Shown here: one piece after another, positions 33,452 to 39,776 of the stretch
Layout: every line of letters begins with the position of its first letter
How positions within the stretch are numbered: position 1 is the stretch's first letter
Origin: Candidatus Scalindua sp.
GTDB taxonomy: Bacteria; Planctomycetota; Brocadiia; Brocadiales; Scalinduaceae
Assembly (NCBI GenBank): GCA_021776915.1
Contig: JAIQZU010000046.1
Location: 1-47,677 of the forward strand
Length of the DNA: 47,677 bases
Direction: 5' to 3'
Position numbers and translations under genes: made by a program
The notes under the pieces: model-generated
What the model was told of the DNA's origin: nothing
Seen by the model: the letters and a program-made list of their open reading frames with translations, nothing else
The model's database searches: none

Positions 33452-34762
33452 ATGTCAGATCGTGAATTATTATTATCGGTTGTCAGGAAGATGGTTGAGG
33501 ACGATTATGAAAAACTGGCCCGAATAATGGAGGGGCTGGATGAAGCTGAAGTACTGGATATCATGAAAATCCTTCCCCATGCTTTATCCTCAAAAGTTAT
33601 CTCTGTCCTGCCGTCAAATCTTGTAGCAGCCCTTTTAATACAATTACCATCTGAATTTATTGAAAAGATTATTGGCGATCTCGATCCTCAGAGAATCAGT
33701 GATATAATCCTGAGTCTGCCGGAGGAACTGAGAAATGATTTGCTGGAAAGAACTCCTAAAAACAAAAAGAAACTTATCAGAGAATTACTTACATTTCCGG
33801 AAGACAGTGCCGGGCGTATTATGAGTAGAGATTATCTGGCATTTCATGTGGATTTAAAGGTAAAGGATGCTATTAATAAGATCAAGGCTATGGCTCGCAG
33901 AAAAGCGTCGTTCTCCTATGCCTACGTGGTCGATAAAGAGAACCAATTAGTAGGAGTATTGCGTATGTTTGACCTGATTGCAGCGCCGAGAGAGGCAACC
34001 CTGATGTCTATTATGAAAACTGATCTTTATACCATAGACAGTTTTTCAAGTAGTGAGCACGTTGCCAATGATTTGAAATCACAGAAATATTCCTCTGCAC
34101 CTGTTGTGGATAGCCAGAACCGTCTGCTTGGAATTGTGCGGGCGGAAAAATTAATCCAGGAGGCACGCGAGGATGTAGCCGAGGATATCCAGAGGATGGT
34201 TGGAGTGGCGCCTGAAGAACGAACATTTTCGTCTATATGGTTTTCTCTCCGCAGGCGCCTGCCATGGCTTCATATCAATCTTGCAACTGCATTTGCCGCC
34301 GCAGGTGTAGTTGCCATCTTTGAGGATATCATCCACCAGATAACTGCGTTAGCAATCTTTTTACCGGTAGTTGCGGGGCAGGGAGGCAATGCGGGCGCTC
34401 AGACCCTTGCTGTTGTTATGAGAGGGTTGGTAATGCGGGAAATCCCCAGGGGCAGGTTTAAGAGTCTGCTCATGAAGGAGGCAGGTATTGGAGCGCTTAA
34501 TGGAGTTATTATTGGTCTGGTAACCGCCGTGATTGCCTGGTTATGGAAGGCTAATCCATTTCTGGGAATAGTAGTTGGTTTAGGGATGATAGTAAATCTG
34601 ATTGCGGCAGGTTTAGCCGGAGCAGCAATTCCAATCGTGATGAAAAAACTTGGAGCAGATCCTGCTCAATCATCAAGTATTATCTTAACAACAGTAACTG
34701 ATGTAGTGGGATTCTTTGCTTTTCTGAGCTTTGCCGTGATGTTCCATGAATTCCTTATTTAA
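33452..34762 (+). CDS. mgtE: Magnesium transporter MgtE
   Basis: A 436-residue MgtE-type Mg2+ channel. The cytoplasmic N domain (residues 1-120, helical with LPHALSSKVISVLPS) is followed by a CBS pair (AGRIMSRDYLAF; APVVDSQNRLLGIV) and a five-helix membrane domain with LPVVAGQGGNAGAQTLAV, the Mg2+ filter region, ending TDVVGFFAFLSFAVMF. The start is ATG at 33452 with AAAAGGATTGCCA upstream; a TTG two codons earlier is less likely. A decayed C-terminal copy is at 39667-39765. It is 100 bases downstream of the MscK-like gene. Confidence 0.93.
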   Translation: MSDRELLLSVVRKMVEDDYEKLARIMEGLDEAEVLDIMKILPHALSSKVISVLPSNLVAALLIQLPSEFIEKIIGDLDPQRISDIILSLPEELRNDLLERTPKNKKKLIRELLTFPEDSAGRIMSRDYLAFHVDLKVKDAINKIKAMARRKASFSYAYVVDKENQLVGVLRMFDLIAAPREATLMSIMKTDLYTIDSFSSSEHVANDLKSQKYSSAPVVDSQNRLLGIVRAEKLIQEAREDVAEDIQRMVGVAPEERTFSSIWFSLRRRLPWLHINLATAFAAAGVVAIFEDIIHQITALAIFLPVVAGQGGNAGAQTLAVVMRGLVMREIPRGRFKSLLMKEAGIGALNGVIIGLVTAVIAWLWKANPFLGIVVGLGMIVNLIAAGLAGAAIPIVMKKLGADPAQSSSIILTTVTDVVGFFAFLSFAVMFHEFLI

Positions 34763-34790
34763 CATTCCCCGTTTTTGCTTTTCTTCTTCT

Positions 34791-34920
34791 ACCTGAATTG
34801 AGAGATTTTATTTTACATGCCGTAGTAGCCGCTGGCTTTAGCCTGCGTTTTACATCACCTGATGGATTTGTGTAAGTTACGCAACCTCAAGGTTGCGGCT
34901 ACGAAATCGCTCAATTTAGA
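34791..34920 (+). repeat. MITE-like repeat, copy D
   Basis: A 130-bp copy in the same orientation as A and B. The left end is ACCTGAATTGAGAGATTTT and the right end AAATCGCTCAATTTAGA. The core TACATGCCGTAGTAGCCGCTGGC...GTTTTACATCACCTGATGG is complete and without the G+C-rich insert of A and B. It lies just after mgtE. Confidence 0.85.
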
Positions 34921-35015
34921 TTCTAATAACTGAAAGAGTATTATTATGCATATCTTTTCTCAATGAAAACATGTTAATGTAACCATATCGTGTATAGTAA
35001 GACCGAATTCAATAT

Positions 35016-35066
35016 GCCATTATGGCGTATACACATCTATATAATTGTATTGACAGTCATATTGAC
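35016..35066. promoter_or_regulatory. Paired palindromes, candidate activator sites (locus 2)
   Basis: GCCATTATGGC (35016-35026, perfect palindrome) and GTCATATTGAC (35056-35066), centres 40 bp apart. The proximal one is the exact reverse complement of the proximal site of locus 1 (GTCAATATGAC), and both are followed by the bases ATAG. The proximal centre is 108 bases before the GG of a sigma-54-like element. The distal site differs from its locus 1 partner by a symmetric T-to-C/A-to-G pair change. Confidence 0.6.
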
Positions 35067-35166
35067 ATAGCGTTTATATGCAAAATATCATTTTCAGTGT
35101 AAACAATTTATCTTGTCAATAACATAAGTGACTATGACACTAAATGATACAAATATTACTATTAAA

Positions 35167-35183
35167 TTGGTATGAAAATTGTG
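35167..35183 (+). promoter_or_regulatory. Sigma-54-like promoter (locus 2)
   Basis: TTGGTATGAAAATTGTG has GG and TTG-T spaced as in a -24/-12 promoter (12 bases from G to G), with a -12 GT instead of GC. By itself it is a weak match; the paired palindromes upstream at the same distance as in locus 1 make it credible. It would transcribe the small interrupted frame at 35253 and the PsiE-like gene at 35476. Confidence 0.45.
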
Positions 35184-35252
35184 TATATAAAGAAAAGACT
35201 GTTTTATATAATTCTGTTTTTTTAATAAAAATATAAAGTAGGAGTTCCACAA

Positions 35253-35399
35253 ATGGAACAGCAGTTTGCGCCTCTTGAATAAATATCCTATAAAGATCAA
35301 ACCTGTCAAGAAGGAGATGAAGAGGAAAATGATTGTCCTCAAAGAGAATATCCGGGAGGACAATCTGTTAATGAGGAAGAAAGGCAAACTGATAATTAA
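35253..35399 (+). other. Small frame interrupted by one in-frame TAA
   Basis: ATG at 35253 after AAAGTAGGAGTTCCACAA (good ribosome site) opens MEQQFAPLE, then TAA (35280-35282). The same frame then runs 38 further acidic codons (ISYKDQTCQEGDEEEND, then PQREYPGGQSVNEEERQTDN) to a second TAA. The upstream peptide could be a leader, or the gene may carry a nonsense mutation. A competing frame (35317-35433, 38 basic residues, starting MKRKMIVLKEN after AAGAAGGAG) overlaps it in another phase. Which one, if either, is expressed cannot be told. Confidence 0.35.
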
Positions 35400-35414
35400 T
35401 AGATGTAGAAAAAT

Positions 35415-35441
35415 GCTCCCTGCTTTTGTATAGCAGGGAGC
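35415..35441. terminator. Hairpin between small frame and psiE-like gene
   Basis: A perfect 9-bp stem GCTCCCTGC / GCAGGGAGC with loop TTTTGTATA. There is no T-run afterwards on the plus strand, so it may be a processing or attenuation hairpin rather than a true terminator. It lies 35 bases upstream of the PsiE-like start. Confidence 0.5.
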
Positions 35442-35475
35442 GTCCGAAAACAAATATTCACAGATGGAGAATTAA

Positions 35476-35940
35476 ATGGAAAAGAAAATAGAGACTATAC
35501 CAATTCATTACAATAAAATACTTGATAAACTTAAGACGTTTGAAAGAATAATCATCATATCTCTCACCATTATGATGGTGTTCGTTGTTTTTATTTCAAC
35601 AGTGAGGCTTGGTTGGTGGCTTGTAACAAAAATAATTGAGCCGCCATTTTTGATGTTTAATATCGAACAACTGTTTGTAATCTTTGGTTTCTTTCTCATG
35701 GTCCTCATAGGAATCGAGCTTCTGGAGTCACTGAAGGTATATATAAAGGAAGACAAGATACAAGTAGAAGTAATTTTTACAATCGCTTTAATAGCTGTGG
35801 CTCGTAAGGTTATAACTTTGGATCTAAAAAAACTTCCGGACTGCACACTTATAGGAATTGCGTCTATAATCTTATCTCTTGCTATAGGATACTTTCTAAT
35901 TAAAAGAGTTCACATCAATAACAATATAACAAATACGTAA
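35476..35940 (+). CDS. PsiE-family membrane protein (copy 1)
   Basis: A 154-residue protein with four hydrophobic helices, of the phosphate-starvation-inducible PsiE family. It contains FERIIIISLTIMMVFVVFIS, FVIFGFFLMVLIGIELLESLK, VEVIFTIALIAVARKVITLD and a C-terminal helix. It acts in the inner membrane; the biochemical function is unknown in the family. The ATG follows CAGATGGAGAATTAA. A second copy lies at 38702 on the other strand, very similar through the FVIFGFFLM and ALIAVARKVITLD blocks. It sits downstream of the sigma-54-like promoter of locus 2. The 5' spacer 34921-35252 contains the paired palindromes. Confidence 0.85.
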   Translation: MEKKIETIPIHYNKILDKLKTFERIIIISLTIMMVFVVFISTVRLGWWLVTKIIEPPFLMFNIEQLFVIFGFFLMVLIGIELLESLKVYIKEDKIQVEVIFTIALIAVARKVITLDLKKLPDCTLIGIASIILSLAIGYFLIKRVHINNNITNT

Positions 35941-36082
35941 ATATGCAGATTGTACTGTTTTAGCGGCCAGCCTTTTTGGCTGCGTATTGTCACATCATAG
36001 AATAATCAAACGCAGGCAGGGTATATGCGGGATTATCCACCTGGGTCTAGTAATGAATCCCGTAAAATAAAGGAGGTTTATT

Positions 36083-36523
36083 ATGGCATTAGTAAAATGG
36101 GATCCATGGCGTGAAATCGAGGATGTGTTCGACCGTTACAACAGGGCGGTTGGTTTGCCTAGAAGCGGAAGCCGGGAAGTGATGACTGCCGGCGACTGGT
36201 CTCCTCGTGTTGACATCGTTGAAAATGATAACGAGTTTGTCATAAAAGCGGAGATTCCCGAAGTCAAAAAGGAGGACGTTAAGGTTTCTGTCGACAATGG
36301 AGTTCTGACCTTAAAAGGAGAGCGAAAGCAGGAGAAGGAGGAAAAGGGCAAAAAGTTCCATAGAGTAGAAAGGTATTTTGGTTCCTTTACCCGCAGCTTC
36401 ACCCTTCCGGAAAACGTAGATGAGTCTAAAGTCAAAGCCAGTTTCAAAGATGGCATGCTGAGTCTTCAGATCCCGAAGACTGAAAAGGCAAAACCAAAAA
36501 CGATAGAGGTTAAGATTGATTAG
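36083..36523 (+). CDS. Small heat-shock protein Hsp20
   Basis: A 146-residue alpha-crystallin-type chaperone. The N-terminal arm MALVKWDPWREIEDVFDRYN is typical. The crystallin domain follows (WSPRVDIVENDNEFVIKAEI; VKVSVDNGVLTLKGERK; FHRVERYFGSFTRSFTLPEN), and the I-x-I-like tail is QIPKTEKAKPKTIEV. It holds unfolded proteins in an ATP-independent way. AAAGGAGG before the ATG is a strong ribosome site. A possible promoter is TTGGCT (about 35978) with TAGAAT 16 bases on; no CIRCE element is seen. A long hairpin follows the gene. Confidence 0.95.
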   Translation: MALVKWDPWREIEDVFDRYNRAVGLPRSGSREVMTAGDWSPRVDIVENDNEFVIKAEIPEVKKEDVKVSVDNGVLTLKGERKQEKEEKGKKFHRVERYFGSFTRSFTLPENVDESKVKASFKDGMLSLQIPKTEKAKPKTIEVKID

Positions 36524-36547
36524 GACTTGTCGTACCAACAGATGCAT

Positions 36548-36597
36548 GCCCAGCCAAATGGGTAAAGTGTCTACACTTTACTCATGCGGCTGGGTGC
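36548..36597. other. Long hairpin after hsp20
   Basis: Arms GCCCAGCC...ATG...GTAAAGTGT and ACACTTTAC...CAT...GGCTGGG form about 19 paired bases around a two-base loop, 25 bases after the Hsp20 stop. The expected T-run is absent, so it is terminator-like or a 3' stabiliser, not a textbook terminator. Of the rest of the 36598-37156 spacer only the fragment at 36682-36807 is interpretable. Confidence 0.6.
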
Positions 36598-36681
36598 GTT
36601 CTCCTCATTTCTCTGTTACCCCTTAATAACGCGGTAAATTTGAGTGGATAAATACCAGTGGTATTTACAATACAATTAACG

Positions 36682-36807
36682 TCAATATAACCAACATAGC
36701 CTTCTTCTTTCAACCTGGATTCCAGTTTCTTTACTTTCAATAAAATATCTTACCTCATGGCCTTCCTTTACCACCTGCCAGGCTATGTCATTAATTAATC
36801 CGTCTAT
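36682..36807 (-). pseudogene. Remnant of an ATP-grasp (PurD-like) N-terminus
   Basis: A leftward frame without a start, DGLINDIAWQVVKEGHEVRY then FIESKETGI, bounded by stops on both sides. It resembles the N-terminus of phosphoribosylamine-glycine-ligase-like ATP-grasp proteins as I remember them (GLxNDxAWQxxKEGHEV). Only about 41 codons survive, so it is one more gene fragment in this island. Confidence 0.35.
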
Positions 36808-37156
36808 TCAAACAAATAAGAATTTTTCTTTTCCATAAGCTACGAGAAATATATAATCTCTTTTTCACTTTGTATCGTATTTTCTTGTATATTCCAATAC
36901 ACAAATTACAAACAAAACCCAATTACGAAAATCTTAATGATCAAAAATATTAGATTTCACCTGTCCCTTTAGATATCATATATAGCGAGTTTTATGAATT
37001 TGGTCATTCGATATTGTAATTTGTTTGTAATTTACCTGCCTGTAATGTGCACGGCAGATAGGGATTTGTTATTTGTAATATAACGACTTAATTGAGAGGG
37101 TAGCGAACTAAGTCCAACACTATATAATTCTATTATCCTTTTACAAGCTGAAAAAC

Positions 37157-38557
37157 ATGAGCGCCATGTATAATAACATTCAAAAGATTAAGATACGTAA
37201 GACATTGAAAATGTCGATTTATGAAGGCAGTTTCTCAGGTATTTCAACTTCAATCTTTGAATATTTTATCCGCCCGCTTGCACTCTTTCTGAATGCAAGT
37301 GTTTTTCAGATTGGCGTGTTATCATCAATTCCACATTTACTGGTAAGCGTTACACAACTCTGGCTTCCGGATTTCCTCAAACAATTTAAGAGCAGAAGGA
37401 ACTTTGTCTCTCTTTGTGCCCTTATTCAAGCCTTAATGGTGGTTCCCATAATATTAGTACATTTCGTACCAAAACATATGCAAATCCCGCTGTTAATAGC
37501 ATTCTTCTGTCTATACACGATTATAGGTTCTATGACTGTACCTGTCTGGGCGTCCCTTATGTCTGATATTGTTCCAGGAAAAATAACGGGCTTGTATTTC
37601 GGCAAAAGGGAAAGGATAGTAGGAATTTCTTCGCTTGCATTCATTTTATTAATGGGTTTTCTGCTTCAGGGGCGTTTGCAGAATATAATCTGGGGGTTTG
37701 CAGCGATTTTTACCTTTGCATGCATTTTTAGAATAATTTCATCATGTATTCTGATGATACAATACGATACTCCTCTTCATGTAAAGTCTGAACATCACTT
37801 TTCATTTTTTCAATTTCTCAGGAGGTCAAAGACTGGAAACTTTGGTAAATATGTCTTTTTTATATCCGGGATGTCTTTTGCAGTATTTTTTGCCGCGCCA
37901 TATTTCACCGTATATATGCTCGAAAGAATACATTTCGGATACATTCAATACATCATTATAAGCGCAAGTCCTCTTCTTTTTGGTCTTTTATTAAAGCCTG
38001 TATGGGGGAGGGTTGGAGATAAATTTGGTAATCTATTTGTAATCAGGATTTGCAGCATTGTGATTTCACTTATTCCTGCCGCATGGCTTGTCTCGAACAA
38101 TTTTTATTATCTCTTAATTATACAAATCCCTTCCGGACTTGTCTGGAGCGGTTTTAATTTATGTACATTAAATTTTATATATGATTCTGCCATTCCGGAA
38201 AAGCGAGTACGCTGTATATCATATTTTAACGTCATGACTACGTTTTCTGCATGTGTTGGTACTTTTCTGGGCGGATGGGCAGCTTATTACGTCCCCGCAT
38301 TATGGGGCGAAAGGCTTTTGTCGATTTTTGCAATCTCTGCTATCCTTAGAGGAATAACTCTCTTGTTTTTTTATAATCGTGTTAAAGAAATAAAGCGAGT
38401 AAGGCCGTTTAAATTGGAAAAAGATTATTTCAAAGACATAATCCCTGTCTTCAGACCTAACAGGGGATACATACGGCCAGTCAGCGTGGATATACATAAA
38501 GATGCCTGCGCATCCTGCCAGACCATGCAAACCAAAAAAAGAGATGAAATTCATTAA
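37157..38557 (+). CDS. MFS transporter
   Basis: A 466-residue protein with about twelve hydrophobic helices (ALFLNASVFQIGVLSSIP; LIALVHF-like stretches; FFISGMSFAVFFAAPYFTV and others), the plan of the major facilitator superfamily. The loop between helices 2 and 3 carries FLKQFKSRRNF where many MFS proteins have their G-x3-D-R-x-G-R/K-like motif; a second one may be PVWGRVGDKFGN after helix 8, which fits well. The substrate is unknown. The C-terminal tail has CASCQ. The start ATG follows GCTGAAAAAC with no strong ribosome site; it may be farther in (MSIYEGSFSG). No partner gene points to the substrate. Confidence 0.8.
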   Translation: MSAMYNNIQKIKIRKTLKMSIYEGSFSGISTSIFEYFIRPLALFLNASVFQIGVLSSIPHLLVSVTQLWLPDFLKQFKSRRNFVSLCALIQALMVVPIILVHFVPKHMQIPLLIAFFCLYTIIGSMTVPVWASLMSDIVPGKITGLYFGKRERIVGISSLAFILLMGFLLQGRLQNIIWGFAAIFTFACIFRIISSCILMIQYDTPLHVKSEHHFSFFQFLRRSKTGNFGKYVFFISGMSFAVFFAAPYFTVYMLERIHFGYIQYIIISASPLLFGLLLKPVWGRVGDKFGNLFVIRICSIVISLIPAAWLVSNNFYYLLIIQIPSGLVWSGFNLCTLNFIYDSAIPEKRVRCISYFNVMTTFSACVGTFLGGWAAYYVPALWGERLLSIFAISAILRGITLLFFYNRVKEIKRVRPFKLEKDYFKDIIPVFRPNRGYIRPVSVDIHKDACASCQTMQTKKRDEIH

Positions 38558-38701
38558 GTTATTTATATACTTCTTATCTCAGTTGAGCTGGATAAATGGA
38601 TTAGGAGACGAAAATTAAGAAAGGCTTGATGTGTACAGTAATATGCTGTGTGTTTAACACAATTGACGAGGGTAAAAAGAAGTTGAATATTGACCTTTAT
38701 T

Positions 38702-39133
38702 TCACTGCTTAGTATTAGAATCTTGGTGGTTTTTTTTTATTAAGAAATATCCCACAGCAAGAGCTACAATGAGAGCCGCAATTCCTATAATTGTAAGTTC
38801 AGGGAGTTTTGTTATATCTAAAGTTATTACCTTCCGTGCAACAGCTATTAAGGCGACTGTGAAAATTACTTCAACGTGTATCTTGTCTTCTGTTAAATAC
38901 GTCTTAATTGATTCCAATAGTTCGAGTCCTATAAGGATCATGAGAAAGAAACCAAAGATTACAAATAATTCTTCAATACTGAGCATTAGAAATGGCGGTC
39001 TATTTAGCTCCTCAACCAATTTCCAGCCAAGTCCGATAGTGGAAATAAAAACAACTAAGACCATCATAATAATGAGAGCGCTGATAATCATCCTTTCGAA
39101 CGTCCTAAGCTTTTCGTTTATATTGAAACTCAT
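38702..39133 (-). CDS. PsiE-family membrane protein (copy 2)
   Basis: A 143-residue PsiE-like protein with the same four helices as the 35476 copy: FERMIISALIIMMVLVVFIS, FVIFGFFLMILIGLELLES, VEVIFTVALIAVARKVITLD and a C-terminal helix ending in KKNHQDSN. The start ATG follows CTCCTTAAATAAT. It is leftward, convergent with the MFS gene (145 bases between stops). No copy of the paired palindromes or sigma-54-like element is seen upstream of it, so the two paralogues may be regulated differently. Confidence 0.85.
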   Translation of the reverse strand: MSFNINEKLRTFERMIISALIIMMVLVVFISTIGLGWKLVEELNRPPFLMLSIEELFVIFGFFLMILIGLELLESIKTYLTEDKIHVEVIFTVALIAVARKVITLDITKLPELTIIGIAALIVALAVGYFLIKKNHQDSNTKQ

Positions 39134-39227
39134 TATTATTTAAGGAGAAATTGTACCGAATAATAGAAGTAGTACTTGAAAACTTAACTGTATAGTAATA
39201 GATAGTCAAGAGAAAATTTTTGATTGA

Positions 39228-39584
39228 GCATTCAAGGTAAATGAAAGAATAAATAACTACTGGGCAGCTCTCTATGCATCACTGGTAACGTGGATTACGC
39301 CAGGCTATGGTGACATCGCATCGGTCACAACTGCCGGACACATCCTCGGGCTGGTGCTTATTCTTTCCGGGTTGATAACATGGGGCATTCTCATAGCCAA
39401 CCTGACGGCCTTCCTGACCTCAAGACAGGAGGAGCAAGGCAAGGTGAATCCGTCCATCAGGGAGATACAGGTAAAACTGGCGCAGTTTGACAGCTTGAGC
39501 GAGTCAGAGCTGATTGCTTTGCGCGGGGCATTGAACGCCCTCATCGGAGATAAGCTGGGAGAAAAGCCAGACTGTACTATTTAG
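39228..39584 (+). pseudogene. Truncated potassium-channel pore remnant
   Basis: An open frame with no start in its front part: after an in-frame TGA at 39225 it reads AFKVNERINNYWAALYASL then VTWITPGYGDIASVTTAGH, then a helix LVLILSGLITWGILIANLTA and a hydrophilic tail. TPGYGD is the K+ selectivity-filter signature (usually TxGYGD), followed by the inner helix. The outer helix and start are missing. A GTG at 39354 would begin after the pore. It is G+C-rich relative to the surrounding DNA. I call it a decayed 2TM/6TM channel. Confidence 0.6.
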
Positions 39585-39666
39585 CGCGAATCGACCCAAA
39601 GATCATCATGATAAAATTTATTGAGCATGCATAATCTTATCCAGTCTCCCAGAGAGAACAATTTAG

Positions 39667-39765
39667 AGTCAATCATCAAGCATTATTTTAACAACAGCTA
39701 CTGATGTAGTTGGTTTTTTCACGTTTTTAAGCATTGCCGTGTTGTTTCAAAGGTTTTTACTTTAA
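39667..39765 (+). pseudogene. C-terminal remnant of a second mgtE
   Basis: The frame SQSSSIILTTATDVVGFF then TFLSIAVLFQRFLL and stop closely matches the last 33 residues of the MgtE protein encoded at 33452-34762 (AQSSSIILTTVTDVVGFF...). It begins after an in-frame TAG with no upstream MgtE sequence. It ends 11 bases before the glycogen phosphorylase start, whose ribosome site lies in its last codons. It is evidence that another mgtE copy once stood here. Confidence 0.7.
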
Positions 39766-39776
39766 GAGGTAATCTC

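Noticed and set aside
36681-36691. GTCAATATAAC as a third activator site
   Set aside because: One mismatch to the proximal site, no partner 40 bp away and no -24/-12 element after it. It lies inside a gene remnant, so likely chance.
38582-38629. Tail of a group II intron maturase (ELDKWIRRRKLRKA)
   Set aside because: The phrase resembles the C-terminal end of such proteins, but only 14 codons are present and there is no intron domain structure nearby. Too short to call.
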